A DNA stretch of 40,493 nt, from the NCBI GenBank assembly GCA_004524535.1, contig SDNY01000018.1:1-40493 (forward strand), given 5' to 3'. This document shows positions 1 through 9,336 of the stretch, piece after piece. A program made the position numbers and the translations under genes. The notes beneath the pieces are model-generated. The model was not told where the DNA came from and ran no database searches. It saw only the letters and a program-made list of their open reading frames with translations. Each line of letters opens with the position of its first letter. Within the stretch, counting starts at the first letter, position 1. Origin of the DNA: Promethearchaeota archaeon (lineage in GTDB: Archaea > Asgardarchaeota > Lokiarchaeia > Sigyniarchaeales > SOKP01).

Positions 1-215
1 AGAGGTAATAACTCGGTGAGTTGAGATGTGATATGAGATTTAAACCATGCTATTCTGAGGAAACTTGTTTTACGCTGAAGATAAGTTGAAAAAAACACAA
101 ATTTTGTCGTATAAAAAGATTTAAGTAATTCTTCAGCTATTCTTTAATATACATACTCAAATAATTAATAAAATTTGAATCAAACTTTTTAATTAATCAT
201 TCTCTTTTATTTTCA

Positions 216-1526
216 ATGGATATTTATAACAGTGATCTCCACATTCATTCACCTCATTCTATTGCTGTCTCAAAAAGTTTAAATCTCGATACGATGGTTC
301 AAACATGCAAAAAGAAAGGGTTAAATATATTAGGTACAGGAGACATTTTGCAACCAGAATGGCTTAAATATATGGAAAGTAATCTTGATAAAGATGAAGA
401 TGCCGCTTTTAAGTATAAAGATATTTATTTTATTCTGCAAACTGAAATAGAAGATCAAGAAAGCATACATCAAGTTGTTTTTTTCCCTGATTTTAACTCG
501 GTTAGGGAAATTCAAAAAAAATTAAATCCTTATTCAAAAAATATCTTAGATGAATGGGGTGGGCGCCCTAGAGTTAATTTATCACCTGCAGAATTAGTTG
601 ATATAGTGGCTGATTCGGGAGGATTAATTGGTCCTGCTCACGCTTTTACGCCCTTTAAAGCAATCTTCCGTCAAAATAAATTCAAAACTCTTAAAGAATG
701 CTACCAAGATGCAATAAAAAAAGTTACTTTTATTGAATTAGGTCTTTCTGCTAATACAGATCTAGCAGATAGGTTATCTTGTCTAAAAGATGTGACTTTC
801 CTAAGTAATAGTGATGCTCATTCTCAGAACCCTCGCTCGCTAGGTCGAGAATTTAATAAATTTGATATTGATTGTCCTTCTTTTGAAGAAATTCAATTAG
901 CATTAGAACGTAAGAATAATAGAAAAATCACGCTCAATTTGGGGCTTTCTCCTATGCTTGGAAAATATTATAATATGTTCTGTCATAAATGTAGAAGAAG
1001 GGTATTATTTAAAAAAGTGAAAAAAAAAATAGATACAATTTTTACTCAGTATTCTATTTCAGAAAATTTTATTATATTTTACACTAATGATCCTGCTAAA
1101 GCTAAAGAAAACTATATAGACCAAACAGCAAAAGATAAAATGATATGTCCGGCTTGTCAAGAAAAATTAAAAAAAAATTTTAAAATTAAATTGGGTGTGA
1201 GCGAAAGAATTGATGTCATATCTACTTACGATAAACCTCAACATCCTGACCATAGACCACCATATATTAACGCTATACCTTTAATCGATATCATTCGTTC
1301 AGTAAGGGGTATAAAAAGTACAAGTAGTAAAACAGTTTTAAATTTCTACGATAAAATTATAAAAGAACTTGCTCCTGAATTTGAAATATTAATTGATACA
1401 CCAATAAATCAAATCGAAAATTTCGATAAAAATCTTGCTTCTGTAATAAAAGCCTTTAGAAATAGTGAGATAGATTACACTCCTGGTGGAGGAGGAATAT
1501 ACGGACAAATAAAAATCGATTTATAA
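216..1526 (+). CDS. Endonuclease Q-like PHP-domain DNA repair nuclease
   Basis: The 436-residue protein resembles archaeal endonuclease Q (TIGR00375 family), which nicks DNA 5' of deaminated bases and abasic sites. The N-terminal PHP metal-binding motifs are visible: DLHIHS at residues 7-12, GTGD near 41, GPAHAFTP near 139 and NSDAHS near 197. A zinc-ribbon insert has paired cysteines C256/C259 and C311/C314. The C-terminal region ends with GGGGIYGQI, resembling the glycine-rich end of the family. The ATG lies after an AT-rich stretch with no clear Shine-Dalgarno site. It converges with a small zinc-ribbon gene and is not obviously in an operon. Family assignment is confident; the substrate range is inferred from the family. 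Confidence 0.88.
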   Translation: MDIYNSDLHIHSPHSIAVSKSLNLDTMVQTCKKKGLNILGTGDILQPEWLKYMESNLDKDEDAAFKYKDIYFILQTEIEDQESIHQVVFFPDFNSVREIQKKLNPYSKNILDEWGGRPRVNLSPAELVDIVADSGGLIGPAHAFTPFKAIFRQNKFKTLKECYQDAIKKVTFIELGLSANTDLADRLSCLKDVTFLSNSDAHSQNPRSLGREFNKFDIDCPSFEEIQLALERKNNRKITLNLGLSPMLGKYYNMFCHKCRRRVLFKKVKKKIDTIFTQYSISENFIIFYTNDPAKAKENYIDQTAKDKMICPACQEKLKKNFKIKLGVSERIDVISTYDKPQHPDHRPPYINAIPLIDIIRSVRGIKSTSSKTVLNFYDKIIKELAPEFEILIDTPINQIENFDKNLASVIKAFRNSEIDYTPGGGGIYGQIKIDL

Positions 1527-1543
1527 AAAATTAGAAATTATTG

Positions 1544-1783
1544 TTAAATTTCAAAATCTAAATTTAAACTAAGTAGCTCGCCGCAGCTACATGTCATGTA
1601 GTCAAAACATTTCAATGAGACAATCATATGCTCTATATTTTTTAGACGAAATTGATTTTTGAACGATTTTTTATAAGAACAACTAGGACAACTCAGAGTG
1701 GCTCTAACCTTGATTAGGTCAGAAGCCAATTTATTTGTAGATTTTATGTCATTTCCGTTATTATTATTATAATCAATTTCCAA
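1544..1783 (-). CDS. Small zinc-ribbon protein, function unknown
   Basis: This short minus-strand ORF of 79 codons starts at TTG. Its C-terminal half carries CPSC (residues 32-35) and, about 28 residues later, a CSCG motif, which together could form one zinc ribbon. The N-terminus is polar and asparagine-rich. The gene converges with the EndoQ gene, ending 17 bases from that stop codon. A GAAGGG stretch lies about 12 bases upstream of the TTG and may be its ribosome site. I do not recognise a family. The spaced cysteine pairs argue for a real gene rather than a shadow, because no other ORF occupies this strip. Confidence 0.5.
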   Translation of the reverse strand: MEIDYNNNNGNDIKSTNKLASDLIKVRATLSCPSCSYKKSFKNQFRLKNIEHMIVSLKCFDYMTCSCGELLSLNLDFEI

Positions 1784-1956
1784 AATAGCAACCCTTCACT
1801 TTCTAATATATTAGAAATAATTTTTGTTTATAAATCTATGTGCAATATACTTATCTTTTATTTCGCACCATCAAAGAGAATACTCAAAAATTAAAAATTA
1901 AGATCTTTAAGCATAATATTTAGATATTACAATCAAATATTATTCTGATATAATTT

Positions 1957-3138
1957 ATGTATTATGATTATAAAACAATATCGGAGATGACAAATTTGAA
2001 GGAATTTCGATTTAATGAAGGATCACAATTGCCCAATTTTTCACTATCTGAAACAGCAATAACCTCAAGATTTAAACAACTCTCTAATCTACAGAGAAAT
2101 GCAACTTCAAATCATATTTACGATAATGACGATTATTTATCGGATTTATTAAAAGTTTTAAAAATTAAGACGCTTGTTGTCGGTGTTGGTGGAGCAGGAA
2201 ATAATACTGTTTCGAGATTACAAGAAATGGGTTTAGTTGGTACTGAAACTTTAAATATAAATACAGATGCTCACGATTTATATTATTCTAATGCGAAAAA
2301 AAAATTATTAATTGGTAAGGATCAATGCAATGGTACAGGTTCGGGAAATAATCCTCTTATTGGTTCAAAAGCTGCTGAGGAGGATGCTGATCGGTTAAAT
2401 AAAATTCTAAATGCTGATGTTGTATTTTTGACATGTGGATTGGGCGGTGGTACGGGAACTGGAGCGGCACCCATTATTGCGAGAGAAGCAAAAAAAAACA
2501 ATTCCTTGGTGGTAAGTTTTTGTTCAATTCCCTTTAGAAGTGAAGGAAACCAAAGAAGATTAAGGGCGAAATTAGGACTCAAAAAACTTGCCAAATATTC
2601 CGATTCTATTATTCCAATACCTAATGATAATCTATTACAACTGATCCCCAAAGCACCTATTTTAACATGCTTTAAAGTTATGGACGAAGTGTTAGTTAGA
2701 AGCATAAGGGAAATTGTAACTCTTATGAATAACTGCGGATTAATTAACATCGATTTTGCTGATGTAAAAAAAATTCTCGAAAGAACTGGAAATTATCCTT
2801 CTGGTCTAATCGGAATAACTGAAACATTAGGAAATGAACATGATATCATTCATAAGTCAAAATTAGCTATACATAACCCTCTTTTAAAACCAAATACAAA
2901 TGAGGTCGATCGTTGTTTAATTTCAGTTTCAAGCAACCATAAATTATCGTTATCAAATGTCGATAAAATAGTATCAACCATCTCAAATGAAGTTCCTCAG
3001 AACGCAAAAATAAAGTTCGGTGCTAATATGGATCCTAATTTGGATACAAAAATAAGAATTATGGTCTTAGGAAAAGGGCCAATCTCTCCTTATGTAAGAT
3101 CTGCTGTTAATGCTGCTGATGATATTCCCTTTCAATAA
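1957..3138 (+). CDS. ftsZ: Cell-division GTPase FtsZ
   Basis: Tubulin/FtsZ-family GTPase expected to form the division ring. Visible motifs are VVGVGGAGNN (about residues 72-81, nucleotide loop), INTDA near 99, the signature GGGTGTG at about 163-169, and the T7 loop NIDFADVKK from residue 264, which supplies the catalytic aspartate to the next subunit. The NIDFAD form favours FtsZ over CetZ or tubulin. About 70 polar residues precede the GTPase core. The protein stops soon after the C-terminal domain at ADDIPFQ, so there is almost no disordered linker. The ATG at 1957 follows an AT-rich, TATA-like stretch without a ribosome site, suggesting a leaderless transcript. An internal ATG at codon 11 is an alternative start. 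Confidence 0.93.
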   Translation: MYYDYKTISEMTNLKEFRFNEGSQLPNFSLSETAITSRFKQLSNLQRNATSNHIYDNDDYLSDLLKVLKIKTLVVGVGGAGNNTVSRLQEMGLVGTETLNINTDAHDLYYSNAKKKLLIGKDQCNGTGSGNNPLIGSKAAEEDADRLNKILNADVVFLTCGLGGGTGTGAAPIIAREAKKNNSLVVSFCSIPFRSEGNQRRLRAKLGLKKLAKYSDSIIPIPNDNLLQLIPKAPILTCFKVMDEVLVRSIREIVTLMNNCGLINIDFADVKKILERTGNYPSGLIGITETLGNEHDIIHKSKLAIHNPLLKPNTNEVDRCLISVSSNHKLSLSNVDKIVSTISNEVPQNAKIKFGANMDPNLDTKIRIMVLGKGPISPYVRSAVNAADDIPFQ

Positions 3139-3407
3139 ATATTATCTCAGCATTATTATATGAATCTTTATTACTAATTCATTTAAAGAAATAAAAGAAA
3201 TTTTAGGCAGTTTTAAAATGTTAAATGATGATAAAAATAAGTTTAAATATAAAAATTTAGATTGATTTATTAAAGACTTTATGGTTAAAAATTTTAGATT
3301 ATTAATTTTACTTTTACTAATTTCAAAAAATTTAAGATTACTCTTTACCAAGGTAATAAATTAAAATATTTCATAAGAAATAAGAAAATCTTTAGGAGAT
3401 AAAAAAT

Positions 3408-4733
3408 ATGCTACAAAAAGTCCTTATAACTAAAGATGATAAAATAATTTATCGTAGAGAATTTGGAAAAGCTATGGGTGAAGAGGAGCTTAAATTTCTT
3501 TTAATGCAACTGAAAAAGGAGGTAAATTTAGATCTAACAAAAAATTTGGGTAATTATATATCGTTTCAAAATAGACTTTCATATATAATTGAAAGAGATT
3601 TTAATTTATTTTTTATTTTAATATCAGGTTTAGGTGATGAACCTGAAGATATTGAAATTGAGTTAAAAGAATTTAGAAATGAATTTTTAAATATATTTGG
3701 CGAAGTGCTTACAAATACTATAGATAGTTCATTATTAGAATTATTAAATCCTATTGTTGATAAAATCTTTGTAAATCTGAGACCTAAAATATCTCTAATT
3801 GGTTTTTCTGGAGTAGGAAAAACTACAATTTCTAAATTAATTAGAGAAGAAGAGATTCCGACTGTACATGTTCCAACAATTACAGGGAAGAGGTCAATAA
3901 TTAAAATAGGAAAATTACAGTTTATTTTATGGGATTTTGCTGGTCAAGAACAATTCAGCTATTTATGGAATAGTTTCATTGAAGGTTCGGATGCTGCACT
4001 TTTAATTACAGACTCAACTTTAGAAAATGCAGAAAAAAGTAAGTTTTTTATTGAACTTATACATGAGGAAGCGCCTTATGCAAATTCAGCGATTATAGCA
4101 AATAAACAAGATTTGCCTGGTGCCTTAAAACCTGACGAATTGGAAAAAATTCTTGGATTAAAAGCTTATTCTATGGTAGCAATTGACCCTAAAAATCGAG
4201 AAAAAATGATTCGAATTATTTCAGAGATTCTCGCGATAAGTACTGAATCATCACCTTTGTTAAGACCTATATTTGAGAGAGACCTTCTGATTTTAGATGC
4301 TCAGAATGCCTATGACCGGGGCAATTATGATAATGCATTATGTTATTTTGAAAAAATTGCCACTATTTGTCTTGAATTAGGCGATGATTCGCTAGGAAAG
4401 GAATATTACGAGAAGGCTCATAATTTAAGAATACAATTGAGTGAAAATTCATTTCCACCGGCTCAAGTATCCGAAATTCCAGAAGAACCTGAAATGCCGG
4501 AGATAACAGAACCTAATCCTTCACCGACTCAAATATCTGACGATCCAGAAGTATCTTTTGCACCTGAAGTTTTAAAAAACACTGACCCCCTACCAGAATC
4601 ACACGAAAAATTGAAAACATCCACAACATTAGACTCCATTGACGCAATTGAAATACCAGAAAACCTTCAAAACCCTATTGAAAAAAATAAAACTAAAAAA
4701 AGGTTTTTTCATAGAAGAAAAAAAGCTCGTTAA
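3408..4733 (+). CDS. Longin-like domain fused to Arf-like GTPase, TPR-like region and basic tail
   Basis: This 441-residue multidomain protein has an N-terminal part (1-125) that reads as a longin/roadblock-like alpha-beta module. A complete small GTPase follows: P-loop GFSGVGKTT from residue 132, WDFAGQEQ around D176, and NKQDLPGA from N232. The WD.AGQE and NKQDLPGA forms are closest to the Arf/Arl family. Residues about 288-345 resemble one or two TPR helical hairpins (AYDRGNYDNALCYFEKI). A proline/glutamate-rich linker then leads to a very basic C-terminus (KKRFFHRRKKAR) that could contact acidic membranes. An AGGAG site lies 11 bases before the ATG. Asgard genomes are rich in longins and small GTPases, but usually as separate proteins, so the fusion is notable. 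The cellular role is unknown. Confidence 0.85.
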   Translation: MLQKVLITKDDKIIYRREFGKAMGEEELKFLLMQLKKEVNLDLTKNLGNYISFQNRLSYIIERDFNLFFILISGLGDEPEDIEIELKEFRNEFLNIFGEVLTNTIDSSLLELLNPIVDKIFVNLRPKISLIGFSGVGKTTISKLIREEEIPTVHVPTITGKRSIIKIGKLQFILWDFAGQEQFSYLWNSFIEGSDAALLITDSTLENAEKSKFFIELIHEEAPYANSAIIANKQDLPGALKPDELEKILGLKAYSMVAIDPKNREKMIRIISEILAISTESSPLLRPIFERDLLILDAQNAYDRGNYDNALCYFEKIATICLELGDDSLGKEYYEKAHNLRIQLSENSFPPAQVSEIPEEPEMPEITEPNPSPTQISDDPEVSFAPEVLKNTDPLPESHEKLKTSTTLDSIDAIEIPENLQNPIEKNKTKKRFFHRRKKAR

Positions 4734-4962
4734 AATGAAAATTCTCTTCGAAAAAGCTCTAAAAAAAAGAAAACGCAAATAGATTCTCTCAATAGTTATA
4801 AGAATGAATTAATTTTTATTGTTATATAAAGTAAAATTAAGTTGAAGTTTTTTGAATTAGATAGGATTTAAATACATACTTTATTACTATTATAACTAAC
4901 AAATATTTTGTTATATTTTAATAAAAATTAAAATCTCATTTTTTTAAAAGAGGTTTAAGTTA

Positions 4963-7900
4963 ATGACAAAAAAGACTAAATTTCAGAAGCAAATAACAAC
5001 ACTGACACTTCTTTTAACTATCTTTCTTTCAAGTTTTTTTATGATCTTTCCAATGAAAAAATCTGATTTAGAAACAGATTCTAATCTAATATCTAATGAC
5101 AAAAAAATTGACACTGAGCTTGATACTATTGAAAACATAGAGAGCCCAAGAGCAAGCCTTACGGGAAATGACACATGGTGGCACATAAATTGGAATTATA
5201 GACAGTTAATTACTATTGAAAATCCTTATGATGTAGGTTTTGAAAATTACCCTGCAAAAATTGAATTCAACTATACCGGATTAGTTAATTTAGAAAATGG
5301 AATGAATTCAACTTGCAAAGATATCAGAATTGTGGAAAATGGAGTATTAAGAAAATATTACTTCCAGCAAGATTATCCTACTTCTGAAAACGTAACAGTA
5401 TGGTTTGAAACAGATATAGCTAAAGGGCCAGGGACTGTAGAATATGATACTTATTTGTATTATGGAAATAAGGATGCTAAAATTGATACAACTTATTTTA
5501 TGAACGAGTCCTCTTCAAACTCAGGAGATGCATTTGGAGTAATTAGAAATGGTAATTTTGAATGGGAATACCAAGGGGGAAATAAAATTAATAACTTTTT
5601 TGGTTGGTATTATACAAATAATCCCCCATCAGATCTTTTTGATGTTATAGATACAGAACAGTATGGACCTAGTTATGAACATCGTTTAGTATATTATAAT
5701 GATATAGAATTCCAAGAAAGAGTGCCTGAAGGCAATTATTCATTTAAATGGGGGGATGTCGATGGATATGTTGATGATTCTAAGATAAATCCTAATGGTC
5801 AAGATTATCAAGGAACTCTCTATAGTTATCCTTTTATAATTCCTACTCTAGTCGATGCCGATATTAATGATAAATTATATATTAGTTTTTATGCAAATTT
5901 TAGAAGCTATACTGACCAACCTCAAAATCCCAACGGTTTTAACGTAAGGGTTAGTGATGTTTCCAATTATGGCGCTGGGGGGAGTTCTCCAGGTACATAC
6001 ACAACTTATCATAATTATGAGACAGACAATAAACAAACATCAGACACATTATTGAATCTTATAGAAGGTTCTGGCCCTGCACCTGCTGAAACGAGAGATC
6101 TAACTGAGCCAGGTCCAGACTATTATAATGATGGTGATTTAACAAGATATTTTACTGATTTTGATGTGACTGCCTTGCAAGGAGATTGCGTATTTTTTGA
6201 AGCTTGCACTTATGGACCAGAGGGTGGGAAAAAACGATCTGTTTACGCTCAAATAGATGATATTAAGTTTAACTATGAATTAGATGTAAATTTAGAAACT
6301 GAACCACAAGCAATTCAGACAGAAGTATATGTTATCACTAAAGACGTTGATGGAAGAATTGTACCAAATGCCGAAGTAACACTTGTATCAACTTCCCTTC
6401 CAAGGACACAGTATACAGATGATGGAGGATCCACTCTTTTTTCAAATGTTGGATGGGGAACTTATAATTTTACGGTTAATTATACATTATCTACAGGAAA
6501 GGAAGCAGTAGTTTTTGATAGTACTAAACCAGGAGAAGAAAATTTTATATTTAGTTCAGATGAATCATATTATGATGTTGTACTTATATTAAACATGTCA
6601 ACATATGATTTCGAGATTGTTGATTGGGGTGGAAGACCATTAGATTATGGTTTTGTAAATATAAAGGAAAGTAAGAGTGGAGAATCTCTGGGAAATTTAA
6701 CTCTTGATTCTATAGGAACCGCAACATTTCGTTGGTTAAATGTAAGCAGTTATTATTACGAAATATATTATAATAATACAGATTATGCGGGGATTCCAAT
6801 CAAGTTAAATGAAAGCATTATATATAGATCTGATTATGTAAAAGCAAATGAAAAATTCAAGACTCACACATTTGATGTTAATAAAACAAATATTACGCCA
6901 GGAGGTACAACATTCGAAGTAAATCAATACTTGTATACAAATGGATCAACGAGAGAAATAGGGAATAAGAAAATTATTAATTTCACTGTTATATTAGAAA
7001 ATATGGAGGAGTATCTAACCAATGTTTCCATCTATTATATTAATAAAGCTAACTCAACGGCGGGAAATCTTATTTTCACAGAAATTGATGGATATATACC
7101 TCCCCCTGTTAAGGATGATGTAATAGAAATAACTATAAGAGATCCTCCTGAAGAATGTGCTAATTTGGTGGCTGATAATTATGAAGTTTATGGCCTCTTG
7201 ATCGTTGTGAAGGGTATAAATACGTCAACACCATGTAATGGCAGAATAAAAGTTGATTTAGTCGAAACATGGAATATATATAATAAAACTGCATTGGCAA
7301 GAATGAATATTCGAGTAGAAGATAAAGGAATACCAGTAGATGTTGCCAGAGTATATGTTAAAGATTTAAGTTCTAATTCAATAGTAAATCTTTCATCCTA
7401 CGTTGACAAAGGAGAGGAATTATTAAATAGCGATGGATGGGTATTTGGTAGAATTAATTATTTAATCCCATTTTGGTATATAATTGGAAAAACATATAAT
7501 TTTACAATAAAAATTTCTGGGCAGGATATGGACTTCAATGTGACTGAAACACTTACTGGTGAATGGACGGCACCGGAAGAAATATTATCATGGTATAATT
7601 TAACAATGTCTTACGATGATGGTACACTGAAATTTGATGTTGGAGTAGAAACATTAAATCCACAAACCAAATTTGATAAATATACAATAACTGAAGAAGT
7701 GACATGGAAAGAATTTATCTATGTTAATATATATTATAATTATACAGTTGATGGTATTTCATGGAATCCAATACCATATACGGGGAATGTAAAGATAAGT
7801 TTTAAAACTACTGGGATTGGAAGTAGAGTCTATTATACAAGTACAATGTTAGATGGAGGAGCTGCTGGTTGGCTAACATTTACTCTAAATTCAAGTAAAT

Positions 7901-9336
7901 TAACAGCTGGAACGAGTGCAGAAGATTATATTGTGACAATATCTGCAGATGAGGATGATTATCTTAATCCATCAGATGCCATTAATTTTACGGTTGTGAA
8001 TGCACTAGCTACGGGTCTAAGTATTCATGAATATTCCATAGATTATAATATACAAGAAGGAGAATATTCGCAATTTTTTGGTGAATCAATTAATATATCA
8101 ATTAAATATTATGATAATTTAACGAAATCAGCTATAACCGGTGCTAATCTATACTATAATTGGCTTAATTTAGGTGATATACAATTTTATGAAGATCCAT
8201 TAAATACTTCATTTTACACACTTACTCTCAATACATCATTGGCGGGGTCTATTGGATTACAAACCATTAAAATTACTACTTTTAAAGAGAATTATACGTT
8301 TCAGCAGAAATTTGATATTTACCTAAGAGTAAAGGAGAGACCTACGTATGTAAATAATAAAACAGGATTCATATATGAGTTTTATCAAATTTGGGTTGGT
8401 GATTCTCATAATTATACATATGTTTATAGAGATATACGGAAAGATGTAAGAATTGGAAATTTGAGTGTTTACAGTTACGCTTGGCAAAGAACTGATTCTT
8501 CGGGGAATCCATTAGGACAAAGTGGAACAGATCAATTAATATCAAAAAGTAATGATGACTATCTCTTAGATTTTGATACAGAAAAAAAGGCTATTGGTTA
8601 CTATTTAATTTATATAACTATGCACAAGGATAATTACGAATTAAGGACAGTGGTAATTAATCTAGTAATTAAAATTAGAATTTTCGATGCAGATTTGGAC
8701 GCAACGAATTTAGACGATGATATAATTACAGTAGTTCATGGAAAAAAGATAGAATTTGAAGTGAGTTTAATAGATACAACAAGGGATAATATCCCCTTAA
8801 AAGAAGCAATGGTCACAATTGAAATCGGTAATAAAGAATATGACATGGATGAAGATGAGCGTGGTGTGTATAAGTACACATATGATACAGACGATGTTGA
8901 AGCTTTCTATACATCTAATACTTTTACAGTCACTATAACTATTGAGAAAGTGGATTTCGATAGCGATGAAATCGAAGTAACTGTTGTCGTTGAAATGGAA
9001 GAGATTTTCCCTGGAATGCCAACATTCTATTTTATATTGATTATAGCTGCTATTATTGGTATTGTGGGCGCTATTGTGGGATATAGAATCATTCAACAGG
9101 CTAGAATTCCTAAATTCGTTAAAAATATTAGAAAAGTAAAAAAATCAATTAAATCAAGAAGTTCTATTCCTTCAATTCCTATTCCTACAAAGAATAAAAT
9201 CTTTTTGAAAGAACTTGGTAGAGAATGGAGCCAACTTGGAATCCCACTTAAAGATATATTAGGAATTAAAGAAATAAAATCGCCAACTTTAGGTAAAGCG
9301 AAAGATAAAATTAGAAAAAATGGAGGTGCTAAATAA
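4963..9336 (+). CDS. Large cell-surface protein with DUF2341 and Ig-like repeats, one C-terminal TM helix
   Basis: The 1457-residue secreted, membrane-anchored protein starts with a signal peptide (basic MTKKTKFQKQ, then a hydrophobic stretch to about residue 30). Residues about 70-180 match DUF2341 (WWHINWNYRQL start, YYGN near the end), a lectin/laminin-like fold in archaeal surface proteins. The middle is a long series of beta-rich Ig-like or carboxypeptidase-regulatory-like segments with many NxS/T glycosylation sequons. A single TM helix follows (about 1352-1376, FILIIAAIIGIVGAIVG). The roughly 80-residue lysine-rich tail should be cytosolic. An AGAGGT ribosome site precedes the ATG. Its stop codon directly abuts the next gene, so the pair is probably co-translated. 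An adhesin, S-layer-associated or receptor-like role is possible. Confidence 0.85.
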   Translation: MTKKTKFQKQITTLTLLLTIFLSSFFMIFPMKKSDLETDSNLISNDKKIDTELDTIENIESPRASLTGNDTWWHINWNYRQLITIENPYDVGFENYPAKIEFNYTGLVNLENGMNSTCKDIRIVENGVLRKYYFQQDYPTSENVTVWFETDIAKGPGTVEYDTYLYYGNKDAKIDTTYFMNESSSNSGDAFGVIRNGNFEWEYQGGNKINNFFGWYYTNNPPSDLFDVIDTEQYGPSYEHRLVYYNDIEFQERVPEGNYSFKWGDVDGYVDDSKINPNGQDYQGTLYSYPFIIPTLVDADINDKLYISFYANFRSYTDQPQNPNGFNVRVSDVSNYGAGGSSPGTYTTYHNYETDNKQTSDTLLNLIEGSGPAPAETRDLTEPGPDYYNDGDLTRYFTDFDVTALQGDCVFFEACTYGPEGGKKRSVYAQIDDIKFNYELDVNLETEPQAIQTEVYVITKDVDGRIVPNAEVTLVSTSLPRTQYTDDGGSTLFSNVGWGTYNFTVNYTLSTGKEAVVFDSTKPGEENFIFSSDESYYDVVLILNMSTYDFEIVDWGGRPLDYGFVNIKESKSGESLGNLTLDSIGTATFRWLNVSSYYYEIYYNNTDYAGIPIKLNESIIYRSDYVKANEKFKTHTFDVNKTNITPGGTTFEVNQYLYTNGSTREIGNKKIINFTVILENMEEYLTNVSIYYINKANSTAGNLIFTEIDGYIPPPVKDDVIEITIRDPPEECANLVADNYEVYGLLIVVKGINTSTPCNGRIKVDLVETWNIYNKTALARMNIRVEDKGIPVDVARVYVKDLSSNSIVNLSSYVDKGEELLNSDGWVFGRINYLIPFWYIIGKTYNFTIKISGQDMDFNVTETLTGEWTAPEEILSWYNLTMSYDDGTLKFDVGVETLNPQTKFDKYTITEEVTWKEFIYVNIYYNYTVDGISWNPIPYTGNVKISFKTTGIGSRVYYTSTMLDGGAAGWLTFTLNSSKLTAGTSAEDYIVTISADEDDYLNPSDAINFTVVNALATGLSIHEYSIDYNIQEGEYSQFFGESINISIKYYDNLTKSAITGANLYYNWLNLGDIQFYEDPLNTSFYTLTLNTSLAGSIGLQTIKITTFKENYTFQQKFDIYLRVKERPTYVNNKTGFIYEFYQIWVGDSHNYTYVYRDIRKDVRIGNLSVYSYAWQRTDSSGNPLGQSGTDQLISKSNDDYLLDFDTEKKAIGYYLIYITMHKDNYELRTVVINLVIKIRIFDADLDATNLDDDIITVVHGKKIEFEVSLIDTTRDNIPLKEAMVTIEIGNKEYDMDEDERGVYKYTYDTDDVEAFYTSNTFTVTITIEKVDFDSDEIEVTVVVEMEEIFPGMPTFYFILIIAAIIGIVGAIVGYRIIQQARIPKFVKNIRKVKKSIKSRSSIPSIPIPTKNKIFLKELGREWSQLGIPLKDILGIKEIKSPTLGKAKDKIRKNGGAK

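Noticed and set aside
25-80. Possible C/D-box small RNA (TGATATGA, two CTGA boxes)
   Set aside because: The C-box is not a match to RUGAUGA and the spacing of the guide regions is wrong.
1-98. Minus-strand frame open to the left edge from a GTG at 98 (FSTYLQRKTSFLRIAWFKSH...) and somewhat higher G+C
   Set aside because: Only 32 codons, no ribosome site and no recognisable family. It may be the start of a leftward gene but cannot be supported.
2322-2750. 142-residue minus-strand ORF inside ftsZ
   Set aside because: Shadow of the well-supported ftsZ frame; no independent motif.
3142-3351. 69-residue minus-strand ORF in the gap after ftsZ
   Set aside because: Composition is AT-driven (K, N, L, I, S only), no motif, no ribosome site. 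Likely chance.
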